This document shows positions 13,389 to 20,681 of a stretch of 25,155 nt of DNA, in pieces. Below the pieces are notes generated by a model. That model was not told where the DNA came from. It saw only the letters and a list, made by a program, of their open reading frames with translations, and searched no databases. Both the position numbers and the translations under genes were made by a program. The stretch lies in IMG/VR virus record IMGVR_UViG_3300042134_000033, positions 1 through 25,155 of that record. One strand, given 5' to 3'. The stretch is from a virus. Each line of letters starts with the position of its first letter. The stretch's first letter is position 1.

Positions 13389-13422
13389 GGAGCCCCCGGC
13401 CCCACAGCGGACCGGGGGCTCC
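13389..13422 (-). terminator. integrase terminator
   Basis: A perfect 11-bp stem (GGAGCCCCCGG/CCGGGGGCTCC) with a 12-base loop lies 3 bases beyond the integrase stop. It is a clear transcription-end hairpin for the leftward integrase transcript. Confidence 0.8.
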
Positions 13423-13425
13423 GCC

Positions 13426-15030
13426 CTACACCAACCAGACGATCTCAATCGTGTCCGTGTCGAGAAGCATGTTCCTCGGTAGGCGGCCCTTCCGGGCGGG
13501 ATGCAGCCGCACCGTCATCATGTACGAGATCACCGCCCGCTGCCGCGACAGATCCCACTTGCCCCACTCCTCCACCATGTCGTCCGCCGCAAGCAACCCA
13601 GCCACGGGGTTCACCTCCACCGCCCGCGACAGGACGCCTTCCGCAGCCTCCAGGCGCTCTCTCGCAAGCTTTGAAGCGATCCGCCACTCCGGCATGCTCA
13701 TCGCCCCCGAACCAAGCTCCTGCGCCAGCTCATCCAACGTCTGACGGGCCTGCCGGATCGTGGCCTGAGCACCCCGCACATCCACCGGATCCTGCTTGTG
13801 CGCGAATATGTCTCCCGCATCGGGCCGCGCCAGCCGCTTCATCAGATTGGCCTGCACGAAGTCGTCCAACGGCTCAGCCTTCCGCACCACATGCTGACCC
13901 GCACGACAGCCATACGCGACTAGGTACCTGCCGCCAGCGCGATTGCTGGTCATGCACCGCACGGTCGCCCCGCACGGCCCACACACGTACAAGCCCGACC
14001 CGAGATACTTCCGCTCGTTCCCCGGTGTTGTACGCCGCCCCGGATCGTCGAGCAACGACACCAGACTCCGCCACGTCGGCTCATCCAGCGGACCGGGCCA
14101 GCCAGCAGGGCCGGCCTCTTTCCCGCGGTGCACGAGGATGCCCGCGTTCCTGGGACGGCGAAGCATCGCCCCGACCTCGGGGCCCTCCCAGTCGCTGCCC
14201 GTGCTCGTGAGGACCGGCGGGTTCATCCGGTTCCACTCGGCGGCGATGGCGCGCAGCGACCCGCCTGCGAGGATGGTGTCTGCGGCTTCCCGGATCCGCT
14301 GGAATTCGCTGCCTTCGGCCACAGTGGCGGCGTGCCCGCACTGGCGGCACACCATCCACGTGTACCGGCTGTGGGGGGCGTGGCAGTGGTTGCAGGCCCA
14401 GCCGTCGAGGTTGTCGTCTCGGCCGCACTCCCCGCACTTGATGACCATCCGGAAGCCGTCTGGGTCGTCCTGCCCGCACGGCAGGCAGATCAGGGACCGC
14501 GGGGTGACGCCGTCAGCTTCCCACCCGAAGGGGCGACGCCCGCCGAAGAACTTCCCGTCGCGGGCCATCTCGTCCCGCTTGCGTTTCTGCCGCTCCACCA
14601 TCCGCTCAACCTCGTAGCGGGCCTGCACGCCCAGCTGCCGGGCGATCATCCGGCCGGTGGCCGTGGACAGGTCCAGCACTCCGGCCTTGACCGTGCGGGT
14701 CTGTACGGCGCGTGGCTCGCACACGTCGATGTACTCCTCCAGTTCGGCCGGGGAGCGGTGGAGGCGGTCGGTGTGCCAGGCGAGGACGATGTCTGCCCGC
14801 CCGGCGCGGAGGTCGGCGAGGAGCTTCTGATATCCGGGGCGCGGCTTACCCGAGTAGGCGGAGAGGTCGTTGTCGCTGTAGACGGCGACGACGTCGAGGC
14901 CGAGGCTGGCGGCGAGGACTTCGCAGTCTTCGCGTTGGCGGCCGACGCCGAGGCCGGCGCCTTCGCGGTCGCGGCTGATGCGGCAGTAGATGATCGCGCG
15001 GGTTGGGATGCCGGGTGCGTGGGTGGGCAT
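13426..15030 (-). CDS. int: large serine integrase with extra cysteine-rich insert
   Basis: A 534-aa large serine recombinase for phage integration. The catalytic domain starts at about residue 11 with YCRISRD, where Ser19 is the nucleophile, followed by GVGRQREDC and AWHTDRLHRSPAELEEY. GGRRPFGWEADG (163-174) marks the start of the recombinase domain. Four CxxC pairs then follow within residues 182-231 (Cys182/185, 199/202, 213/216, 228/231). The usual sequence resumes at EFQRIREAADTILAGGSLRA. The normal zinc-ribbon domain is at about 350-380 (YVCGPCG, YGC), followed by a long coiled coil (405-465). Without the insert the length (about 470) is typical. ATG at 15030 has no strong ribosome site. 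A candidate attP lies just upstream and a terminator just downstream. Confidence 0.95.
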   Translation of the reverse strand: MPTHAPGIPTRAIIYCRISRDREGAGLGVGRQREDCEVLAASLGLDVVAVYSDNDLSAYSGKPRPGYQKLLADLRAGRADIVLAWHTDRLHRSPAELEEYIDVCEPRAVQTRTVKAGVLDLSTATGRMIARQLGVQARYEVERMVERQKRKRDEMARDGKFFGGRRPFGWEADGVTPRSLICLPCGQDDPDGFRMVIKCGECGRDDNLDGWACNHCHAPHSRYTWMVCRQCGHAATVAEGSEFQRIREAADTILAGGSLRAIAAEWNRMNPPVLTSTGSDWEGPEVGAMLRRPRNAGILVHRGKEAGPAGWPGPLDEPTWRSLVSLLDDPGRRTTPGNERKYLGSGLYVCGPCGATVRCMTSNRAGGRYLVAYGCRAGQHVVRKAEPLDDFVQANLMKRLARPDAGDIFAHKQDPVDVRGAQATIRQARQTLDELAQELGSGAMSMPEWRIASKLARERLEAAEGVLSRAVEVNPVAGLLAADDMVEEWGKWDLSRQRAVISYMMTVRLHPARKGRLPRNMLLDTDTIEIVWLV

Positions 15031-15047
15031 GGTTCAGGGTGGCACAG

Positions 15048-15103
15048 TAATACTGCGTTTGTCTCAGGTTCGCTAGGTCGAAGCCCACTGGAAGGCAGTA
15101 TTA
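15048..15103. other. candidate attP for the serine integrase
   Basis: Two 25-base half-sites in inverted orientation (15048-15072 and 15079-15103) match at 17 of 25 positions around a 6-base centre, CTAGGT. The outer 9 bases TAATACTGC are identical in both arms, and TTCG next to the centre also matches. Total length (56) and position 17 bases upstream of int fit the known geometry of serine-integrase attP sites: zinc-ribbon-domain motif outside, recombinase-domain motif inside. Two full arms argue for an unrecombined site. Confidence 0.7.
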
Positions 15104-15130
15104 AAGCCGCAGGCTGTGGGCCTGCGGCTT
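15104..15130 (-). terminator. stem-loop ending the 15155 gene transcript
   Basis: AAGCCGCAGG (15104-15113) and CCTGCGGCTT (15121-15130) form a perfect 10-bp stem with a 7-base loop. On the minus strand it is followed by a short TTAAT. It separates the 15155-15406 gene from the attP/int unit. Confidence 0.72.
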
Positions 15131-15154
15131 CAAAGTGTGGGGGGTTGGGTGGAG

Positions 15155-15406
15155 CTAGCGGGCTTCGGGCCAGTTCTGCGCCCACCAGCCCTCGGTCACG
15201 ATCCGCCGGAACAGTTCGAGCAGCTCGTCCCTGGCCTGCTCACTGACGTGCTCCTTGGAAGCGAGCCAGGTGAAGGAACCTTCCTGCTCCACTCCCGCGA
15301 TGGCCCGCCCGCCAGGGAGGCTGCCGACCAGTTCCATCCGGATCTCCGGCTGCGGTCGCGCCTGCTGTGACTCGCTGTCACTCTGCCGGGTTTCCTCGTC
15401 CGCCAT
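15155..15406 (-). CDS. 83-aa conserved Streptomyces/phage protein
   Basis: MADEETRQSDSESQQARPQP starts a protein whose core MELVGSLPGGRAIAGVEQEG, with FTWLASKEHVSEQARDELLE and W-rich end, resembles small proteins I recall from Streptomyces. GGAG lies 5 bases before the ATG, deciding the start over a longer upstream frame that crosses the repeats at 15435-15528. It is followed by a terminator. Function unknown; its position beside int suggests a lysogeny-linked role. Confidence 0.76.
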   Translation of the reverse strand: MADEETRQSDSESQQARPQPEIRMELVGSLPGGRAIAGVEQEGSFTWLASKEHVSEQARDELLELFRRIVTEGWWAQNWPEAR

Positions 15407-15434
15407 TCGCACTCCGCCTCCCTGCTCAAACCCA

Positions 15435-15528
15435 GGCGCTCGGACATACGTACGAGCGCCCAGTTGAGGTGATCCCCTTTGCGCCCCCAGGCGGATCACC
15501 GACTGTGTCACACCGATCAGCGTGTGAC
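15435..15528. promoter_or_regulatory. cluster of three inverted repeats between lysogeny genes
   Basis: Three perfect repeats lie in a row: GGCGCTCG/CGAGCGCC (15435-15460), GGTGATCC/GGATCACC (15468-15500) and GTCACAC/GTGTGAC (15507-15528). Related GTCAC/GTGAC half-sites recur nearby (15550s). They occupy the 154-base space between the repressor stop and the 15406 gene and may be operators or leader hairpins for the latter. Confidence 0.55.
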
Positions 15529-15560
15529 CAGAGGGAATCAGCCAGTGACAGAAAGTCGTA

Positions 15561-15992
15561 CTATTCGCCCGACTTATCGTCACTCTGCGTGCGCCTACGG
15601 GCAAAGGTTTCCGCGATTGCGGCGAACTGCCGGCGCTCTTCCTCGGTCATCTCCTCGGCGCGGGCCACGATCAGACGAGTCGTGAGGTCTCCACTCCATA
15701 CGACGGAGGCGTCGGCGGCCGGGTCGTAGCCGAAGAACTGGATCGAGGCCGCCCTCTGCAACTCCTTCAAGGGGAGTCCGTAGCCGGCGGCGATGGCCTT
15801 GAGGCGGTGTTCCTTGGGCGGGTCGACGGGCTTGCCGAGTTCCACCTTGGAGAGCCAGCCGAACTTTGCCTGCTCGCCGCTGTCTGGGTCGATGCAGATC
15901 TTTTCCATGTCGCGCAGGCTCTTGCCGAGCTCGGCGCGCCGAGCCTTCAGCAGGTCGGCGAAGTCGGTCCGCTGCTCAGTCATGGCGTGCAT
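15561..15992 (-). CDS. XRE-type phage repressor (immunity repressor candidate)
   Basis: A 143-aa protein, MHAMTEQRTDFADLLKARRA onward, with an N-terminal HTH-like domain (LGKSLRDMEKICIDPDSGEQ, then KFGWLSKVELGK, then RLKAIAAGYGLPLKEL). The C-terminal half (ASIQFFGYDP, TTRLIVARAEEMTEEERRQF) resembles repressor-type regulators in Streptomyces phages that lack a self-cleaving peptidase domain. GAAGGGG lies 4 bases before ATG 15992; a second ATG 9 bases on is possible. The gene is divergent from the early operon, with GTCTACG boxes over its promoter. This is the classic position of the lysogeny repressor. Confidence 0.82.
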   Translation of the reverse strand: MHAMTEQRTDFADLLKARRAELGKSLRDMEKICIDPDSGEQAKFGWLSKVELGKPVDPPKEHRLKAIAAGYGLPLKELQRAASIQFFGYDPAADASVVWSGDLTTRLIVARAEEMTEEERRQFAAIAETFARRRTQSDDKSGE

Positions 15993-16027
15993 TGTGCCCC
16001 TTCTCTGTCCCCGTAGTGACGCCCGAT

Positions 16028-16239
16028 GTCTACGTTACGGTTTTTGATCACTGAGTAAATGCCAGGTCAGCGGACGCAACCGTTTGTGGCTCCGCACAGA
16101 GTGTCTACGGAAACGCCTCACGGCGCCATCCCTTCCGGATGTGATGACCGGATCCTGACTCGATGTGCGTTTTCGTAGACAGCACGTCTACGAGTGTGTA
16201 CTGTCGTTCTTGTTCACGGAAACGCACACAGCGTCTACG
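16028..16239. promoter_or_regulatory. immunity operator region with repeated GTCTACG boxes
   Basis: The 7-mer GTCTACG occurs five times in about 210 bases: 16028-16034, 16103-16109, 16186-16192 and 16233-16239 on the plus strand, and 16174-16180 on the minus strand. The middle pair forms a palindrome with a 5-base spacer (16174-16192). Two copies extend to a 14-mer, GTCTACG(G/A)AAACGC (16103-16116 plus; 16167-16180 minus). GGAAACGC also recurs near 16218. The region separates the divergent repressor and HTH genes. Confidence 0.8.
16032..16059 (-). promoter_or_regulatory. candidate repressor promoter
   Basis: On the minus strand TTTACT (16054-16059) and TAACGT (16032-16037) have a 16-base spacer. 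The GTCTACG box at 16028-16034 overlaps the -10, so the box could mediate autoregulation. The repressor ATG lies about 40 bases downstream. Confidence 0.55.
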
Positions 16240-16250
16240 GAGGTAGCCAG

Positions 16251-16544
16251 GTGCGGCCCCAACAGGAATACATGGTCCTCGTGAGCAGCGACCTGCTGGT
16301 CATGCTCATGGAGCGCACCGGAGACGGACGCGAAGTCAGCGTCCGAGAACTCGCCGACGCGGCCGGATGCCACCCCAGCAAGATCGACGCCCTGCGCAAC
16401 GGGCGACGCAAGAAGTCCCTCTACGACGAGGCAACGGCAATTGCCAAACGGCTTGGAGTAGACCTCCTCGTCCTCTGGGCCCACACCGGCCGAACCGTCG
16501 AAGCCCCCGCCGAGCCCACACACATCGCCGCGGTGCCGGCATGA
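16251..16544 (+). CDS. HTH protein, first gene of the early operon (Cro/excisionase-like)
   Basis: A 97-aa protein. VSVRELADAAGCHPSKIDAL, then RNGRRKKSLYDEATAIAKRL, then GVDLLVLWAHTG is a compact Cro/XRE HTH. GTG at 16251 has GGAGG 7 bases upstream, and the last GTCTACG box overlaps that ribosome site. It is divergent from the repressor and leads the rightward genes, so a Cro-like or early-activator role is likely. Its stop overlaps the next ATG. Confidence 0.8.
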   Translation: MRPQQEYMVLVSSDLLVMLMERTGDGREVSVRELADAAGCHPSKIDALRNGRRKKSLYDEATAIAKRLGVDLLVLWAHTGRTVEAPAEPTHIAAVPA

Positions 16545-16720
16545 CGGCCCCGTTCTCCTTCGAGAAGGCCCTGCGCACTATCGGCGAGGCCGGCCTGCGC
16601 GCGGCGGAGCGGAACGCGGCCGAGGCGCCGCCGATCAGCCCGGAGATTCGGGCGAAGGTCCGCGCGGTCGTCCTGTCGGCTCGGGTCTCACGCCCGCAGC
16701 GCGCGGCTGACGCCGCCTGA
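16541..16720 (+). CDS. 59-aa hypothetical protein
   Basis: MTAPFSFEKALRTIGEAGLR onward, helical and basic at the C-terminus (VRAVVLSARVSRPQR). The ATG overlaps the HTH gene stop (ATGA). It has the XFSFEKAL...EIRAKVRAVV pattern of small Streptomyces phage proteins I recall. Function unknown. Confidence 0.68.
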   Translation: MTAPFSFEKALRTIGEAGLRAAERNAAEAPPISPEIRAKVRAVVLSARVSRPQRAADAA

Positions 16721-16756
16721 TCCCACCCACGCCGAAGGGCCGCCCCCTTAGCCCGG

Positions 16757-17158
16757 ATGACGGCCCCCGACTCGGCGTCAACCCCACTCATCACAGAAAG
16801 CGAGGCGTTCGCCTTGAACGCATCATCTCAGACCCAGACCGACCAGATCATGGCCGCCTTGTCGGTGGCGGAGAAGCTGGCAGCCGCGTCGCCCGTCGCC
16901 CCGACGAGCTTGCAGATCAGCAGCAACAGCTTCGACGCCGAGCCGGGGTGCTACGTCCGGCCGATCGGTGTGGAGCTGTACTTCCACCTCTCCGTGGACA
17001 AGGTCGGCGAGTTCGCCGGGGCCTTCGGTGCGGACGTGCGGGAGCGTCCGCGTGAGGGTGAGTGGTCGCTCTTCACGTACGCGGATGGCTTGTTGGACGG
17101 GGTTCCGTTCCGGGCGTGGACGCTGACGAACGAGCCGGTTGCGCAGGTGGCGGCATGA
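16757..17158 (+). CDS. 133-aa conserved hypothetical protein
   Basis: A soluble protein with a C-terminal globular core, CYVRPIGVELYFHLSVDKVG then EFAGAFGADVRERPREGEWS. The ATG at 16757 lacks a ribosome site; a TTG at 16814 follows GCGAGG at good spacing and would give 114 aa beginning LNASSQTQTD. The end overlaps the next ATG. The ELYFH...GEFAGAFG region resembles proteins seen in Streptomyces. Function unknown; the start is uncertain. Confidence 0.68.
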   Translation: MTAPDSASTPLITESEAFALNASSQTQTDQIMAALSVAEKLAAASPVAPTSLQISSNSFDAEPGCYVRPIGVELYFHLSVDKVGEFAGAFGADVRERPREGEWSLFTYADGLLDGVPFRAWTLTNEPVAQVAA

Positions 17159-17964
17159 GTGAGTCGATTACGAATCTGTCGGATGCGGTGGCCGCGTTGG
17201 GTGCGCTGCCGATGCCGGTCGGGCCGCAGATGCCGGACTTCCCGCCGCCGCCCGAGACCGAGGTGGAGAAGCTCCGCGCCGAGAGGGCGCGCCTGCAAGC
17301 TCTCCTCGCTGAGGCAGTCGCCGATGTGCACCGGGCTCGCCGTGAGCGGGACGAGATGCGGGAGCGGGTGTCGGAGCCGTACGGCTGCACCCACTGCGGC
17401 ATCACGAAGCGGTCGCACGGTCGTCGATGGACGACGGGCGTGGGGTCCCACGCGTGGACCGCGCCGTCGGAGGACCAGATCGTGGAGCGGATGAAGGCCC
17501 GGCGCACGGTGCGCCTGGCGGCTCGTGCGCACCAGTTGGGGCGGCTGCGGGCTCAGGTTGAGGCGCTGCTTGTGGAGCGGCACTCGACGAACGAGGCGCT
17601 CGACGACGCGGTGCAGGCCCTCCGGGCGAAGCAGTCGTCGGACAGCTCGTACTCGACCGCGCTGCCGTGGGCGGCGCTCATGGACGACGAGGATCTGGCT
17701 GAGTTCCTCGACGAGTTGGCGGATGCTGCGACGACGAACGTGGACGCGGTGACGCGGCTGGCTGAGGTTGAGCGGGCGTGTGGCACGTGGCGTCTGATTG
17801 CTGAGGCGCAGCACGGGCACAACACGGCGCCGGGCCCGGATGCGATGACGCGGGTGTTCGTGCCGGTGGCGTCGTTGCGTGAGCCGGAGGGCGAGTTCTA
17901 CGGGGTCGTGCACCACGACTACAAGGTGGGCCACGACCTGCCCGAGACGGGCGGTGCATCGTGA
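17155..17964 (+). CDS. coiled-coil protein with zinc knuckle
   Basis: A 269-aa protein. A Pro-rich region (20-34) precedes a coiled coil at about 35-72 (EKLRAERARLQALLAEAVAD). Then comes a zinc site, YGCTHCGITKRSHGRRW...GSHAW (Cys78, Cys81, His88, His99), followed by a QIVERMKARR segment. The motif CxxCGIxxRxHxRxW...HxW is one I recall as common in Streptomyces phage early proteins. The C-terminal half is largely helical and ends in a small domain. ATG overlaps the previous stop. Function unknown. Confidence 0.78.
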   Translation: MSESITNLSDAVAALGALPMPVGPQMPDFPPPPETEVEKLRAERARLQALLAEAVADVHRARRERDEMRERVSEPYGCTHCGITKRSHGRRWTTGVGSHAWTAPSEDQIVERMKARRTVRLAARAHQLGRLRAQVEALLVERHSTNEALDDAVQALRAKQSSDSSYSTALPWAALMDDEDLAEFLDELADAATTNVDAVTRLAEVERACGTWRLIAEAQHGHNTAPGPDAMTRVFVPVASLREPEGEFYGVVHHDYKVGHDLPETGGAS

Positions 17965-18491
17965 CCGCCGCTACATGGCCGTTCGGTACGGACGCCAAGC
18001 AAGACGACCCGCTGACCGCTCTGCGGATCCCGGTCGTCGACAGCTTCAACCCCAACTGGAAGTACGTGGCCGCGTACATCGACGTGGACACCACGCCCTA
18101 CAGCTGGGGCAGCAACGAACGGCCCACCGATGCCGAGGCCGCGATGCTCGCCTCGTTCATCGAGGAGTACAAGCACCACTGGTTCAACGACTGGTACAAG
18201 GCGAAGCTTCTGGAGCGTCCGCTCGACGTCGACTCCGGCTGCAACACCACGGTGTTCATCAAGTACGGCGCCAACGACTGGGGCTACCGCCGGTGCTCGT
18301 GGACATACGGGCCGCTGTTCGTGCCTGTCGGCCCCAACCTGCGGGGCGGCGACCACGACCGTAGCAAGCCGTCCGGGCCGCTCTCGCTGGAGCAGGTCAT
18401 GGATCGCAGTCACACGATCGTCGACGATGCCATGCCGCACTGGTTGCAGTGGAAGGCGGACCACCCCGCGATCTTCGGGGGCGCCCAATGA
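17961..18491 (+). CDS. 176-aa hypothetical phage protein
   Basis: An aromatic-rich protein (TTPYSWGSNERPTDAEAAML, EYKHHWFNDWYKAKLLERPL, YGANDWGYRRCSWTYGPLFV). GTG overlaps the upstream stop (GTGA). No catalytic motif or membrane segment is recognised. The coupled position among conserved early genes supports it as real. Confidence 0.75.
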   Translation: MTAATWPFGTDAKQDDPLTALRIPVVDSFNPNWKYVAAYIDVDTTPYSWGSNERPTDAEAAMLASFIEEYKHHWFNDWYKAKLLERPLDVDSGCNTTVFIKYGANDWGYRRCSWTYGPLFVPVGPNLRGGDHDRSKPSGPLSLEQVMDRSHTIVDDAMPHWLQWKADHPAIFGGAQ

Positions 18492-18736
18492 GTGGCCTGT
18501 CTGTCGGCGAGTGGTTCTTCCTCGCGCTCGGTACCGCAGGGTTCGCGCGTTTCGGCTGGTGTCTGGTCTGGCTGATCGGCACGGAGGCTCCGATGCCCGC
18601 CCCGGTGGAGCGCGCTCTGGACGCGGTCGTCGGGTTCGTGTTCGCCGCTGCTGCGGCTGTTCGCAGGCAGGCCCTCACCGCTGCCGCGCTCCTTGCTCTT
18701 CTCCTCCCCACCAGCCCGGAAGGGGCCCGGTCATGA
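18488..18736 (+). CDS. small membrane protein
   Basis: An 82-aa protein with two likely membrane segments: about residues 8-32 (EWFFLALGTAGFARFGWCLV) and 44-72 (AVVGFVFAAAAAVRRQALTA). ATG overlaps the preceding stop and its TGA overlaps the next ATG. It may serve membrane association of early functions or superinfection control, but no evidence points to either. Confidence 0.68.
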   Translation: MSGLSVGEWFFLALGTAGFARFGWCLVWLIGTEAPMPAPVERALDAVVGFVFAAAAAVRRQALTAAALLALLLPTSPEGARS

Positions 18737-19167
18737 GTCATTCCAGCAAGCCGCCGTTGTCGTTCGAGACGGGCGCCAACCATCTGCACGGCGTCCTGCG
18801 CGTCGACCAGATCCGCACCGACACCTTCACCCAGCTTGTGCAGCACTGGGGTGACCCGCAGTCCCGTGACGACGTCATCGACGCCCTCGACGAGCTGGCC
18901 GCCATCGTCTGCGGCGTGGCCCGTGAGGGCGAGTTGGACGCGGCGGTGGAGCAGGTTGAGGACGTGGCGGGGATGGATACCGCGCACGTCGAGGTGGATG
19001 CGTTCGACGTTCGCCGCCTCCTCGCCGAACTCACGGCGGTCGAGCGGGTCACCAGCCGGTTCCGGAAGGGCGCGTCGGAGATCAAGCATCCGGTGATGCG
19101 GGCGACCCGCCAGCACTTCGCCGTGAACCCGCTGCCCGAGCAGCGCCAGATCGGCGGTGCGGCATGA
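18733..19167 (+). CDS. 144-aa conserved phage hypothetical protein
   Basis: A helical acidic protein (DDVIDALDELAAIVCGVARE, FDVRRLLAELTAVERVTSRF) ending in a short basic tail. The FETGANHL...LLAELTAVERVTSRFR pattern is recalled from Streptomyces phage early regions. It is coupled by ATGA to both neighbours. Function unknown. Confidence 0.75.
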   Translation: MSHSSKPPLSFETGANHLHGVLRVDQIRTDTFTQLVQHWGDPQSRDDVIDALDELAAIVCGVAREGELDAAVEQVEDVAGMDTAHVEVDAFDVRRLLAELTAVERVTSRFRKGASEIKHPVMRATRQHFAVNPLPEQRQIGGAA

Positions 19168-19775
19168 GCGAGTACCCCGAGATCGCGGCTCGCTTCGCCC
19201 GTCACGCGATGACCGTGTTGCACGAGGACGGGCTGTACCGGCACCTGCGGTTCGAGGGCGACGCGGAGTCTCCGCTCGGCCGCTACCCGAGCTACCCGTT
19301 CGAGCTGATCACGTGGCCGTACAACCTCGTCGTCAAGGCCGGGTGGGTCTTCCACTTCGACATCGACGCCACCCCGGACATGTTCGTCCTGTTCCGGAAG
19401 ACCGCGCTGACCGGGCAGATCAACCCCGGTTACTGGTCGGAGAAGGTCCGCGCCGGGCGCGACGAGGTCGACGGCTTCGACCTGGAGCTGTTCGAGCAGC
19501 AGGTCAAGCGGTACGTCGTCCACTCCATCCGTGAGGGCGACGCCCCGCGCGGCATTGGTGCTGAGGTCACCCGCGAGATCTTCGAGCTCGGTGACATCAG
19601 CCATGAGGCGGGCGCCCGTGAGGCGCTGTCGGACTTCCGCTACGAGGGCTGGGACTTCGGTGACCTGCCGGAGTGGGACTTCACCGACTACACGCCGGGC
19701 TTCCTGCACTGCTGCTACGCGATCCGCCAGGGCATCGACGTGTGGGACGCCGCCCGGAAGGCGGTGGCGGCATGA
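19164..19775 (+). CDS. 203-aa conserved actinophage early protein
   Basis: A soluble protein, MSEYPEIAARFARHAMTVLH onward, with DGLYRHLRF, PFELITWPYNLVVKAG, DATPDMFVLFRKTALT and a C-terminal DFTDYTPGFLHCCYAIRQGI region. The EIAARFA...MTVLHxDGLYRHLRF plus DMFxxFR layout matches a family I recall from many Streptomyces phages, function unassigned. ATG overlaps the previous stop. It has the size and rich aromatic core of a globular enzyme or binding protein. Confidence 0.8.
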   Translation: MSEYPEIAARFARHAMTVLHEDGLYRHLRFEGDAESPLGRYPSYPFELITWPYNLVVKAGWVFHFDIDATPDMFVLFRKTALTGQINPGYWSEKVRAGRDEVDGFDLELFEQQVKRYVVHSIREGDAPRGIGAEVTREIFELGDISHEAGAREALSDFRYEGWDFGDLPEWDFTDYTPGFLHCCYAIRQGIDVWDAARKAVAA

Positions 19776-20251
19776 ACGCCCGCGAAGTCCTCGAAGGGAT
19801 GATCCGCATCGAGCGGGGCGACATGACCGTCCACTCGCCGGTGGAGGTCCAGGCTCGTCTCGACGCCTACCGCGCCGAGGTTCTCGCCGAGGCCGACCTG
19901 CTGCCCAAGGCGCACGTCGTGGCCTGGCTGACGAAGAAGGCCCGCGAGGACACGCCGGTGTGGCAGCTCGCGTCGAAGGTCGATCGGGGCGCGGTCCGCC
20001 CGGACAACCTGCGGATGCTGCCCGCCACGTTCTTCGAGGCTGGCCACACCTACACCGATGGCACGGGCTACAGCGCGCCTGAGGTCACCACCGTGTTCCG
20101 TGTCGAGCACGTCACTCGCCATCCCGACCGGGGCCACCTTCGCGCCATCGGCTGGTCCCGCTCGGGTGAGCCTGGCGCGAGCTGGCACGGCGACTTCCGG
20201 GACGAGGGCGAGTTCGACGGCTGGACCGACGTCACCGAGTCCGCCGAGTGA
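19772..20251 (+). CDS. 159-aa conserved phage early protein
   Basis: MNAREVLEGMIRIERGDMTV onward. An N-terminal helical section (SPVEVQARLDAYRAEVLAEA) is followed by a beta-rich C-terminal half (YSAPEVTTVFRVEHVTRHPD, HGDFRDEGEFDGWTDV). Similar proteins occur in Streptomyces phages as I recall. ATG overlaps the preceding gene; the stop overlaps the GTG of a 57-aa gene. Function unknown. Confidence 0.76.
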   Translation: MNAREVLEGMIRIERGDMTVHSPVEVQARLDAYRAEVLAEADLLPKAHVVAWLTKKAREDTPVWQLASKVDRGAVRPDNLRMLPATFFEAGHTYTDGTGYSAPEVTTVFRVEHVTRHPDRGHLRAIGWSRSGEPGASWHGDFRDEGEFDGWTDVTESAE

Positions 20252-20421
20252 CCGCCCGCCGGGTTTGGGCCGCCGCGCATTGGGCGGCCGTCACCCTCAT
20301 CGCCCTCTGCGCCACCGAGGCAACCCCGGTCGACGGCTGGCATGCCAGCACGGTCACCGCTGTCGGAGTCGGCCTCATCGGATACGCCACCGCACCACAC
20401 CCGAACGGAGCCCAACGATGA
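20248..20421 (+). CDS. 57-aa membrane peptide
   Basis: A short frame (VTARRVWAAAHWAAVTLIAL, then CATEATPVDGW, then VTAVGVGLIGYATAP) with two hydrophobic stretches. It fits exactly between neighbours: GTG overlaps the upstream TGA (GTGA) and its TGA overlaps the next ATG (ATGA). Coding third-position bias supports it. Function unknown. Confidence 0.62.
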   Translation: MTARRVWAAAHWAAVTLIALCATEATPVDGWHASTVTAVGVGLIGYATAPHPNGAQR

Positions 20422-20681
20422 CGACCGTCACGTCCGCCGGCCCCACCGGGCGCCTCGCCTACCTCCTCGACGCCATCCGCGTACAAGGCGGGCGCTGGAC
20501 CACCAGCAAGGCATTCAACGCCTACCGCAGCCTGCCGCAACTCGCCGCACTGGGGCCGGGCCAGATCCGCATCGTCGCCCGCGGTGACCTCCGCGACCTC
20601 GCCGCGTGGGGCTGGCTCACCGCCCACGACGACACCGGCCGCCGCGAGTACACCCTCAACACCCGAAAGGACCACCAGTGA
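20418..20681 (+). CDS. 87-aa probable winged-helix-like protein
   Basis: MTTVTSAGPTGRLAYLLDAI, then GGRWTTSKAFNAYRSL, then RGDLRDLAAWGWLTAHDDTG, then RREYTLN. The helix-helix-wing order and the LRDLAAWGWL...YTL ending look like a winged helix. It immediately precedes the Rad52-like gene, coupled by a GTGA overlap. DNA binding is inferred from shape only. Confidence 0.7.
   Translation: MTTVTSAGPTGRLAYLLDAIRVQGGRWTTSKAFNAYRSLPQLAALGPGQIRIVARGDLRDLAAWGWLTAHDDTGRREYTLNTRKDHQ

Noticed and set aside
15031-15047. Possible int promoter within the attP arm
   Set aside because: TATTAC occurs at a plausible place on the minus strand, but no -35 lies at the right spacing.
16951-17934. Minus-strand 327-aa frame opposite early genes
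   Set aside because: Arg/His/Leu-rich shadow of the coiled-coil gene at 17155-17964; no start site or motif.
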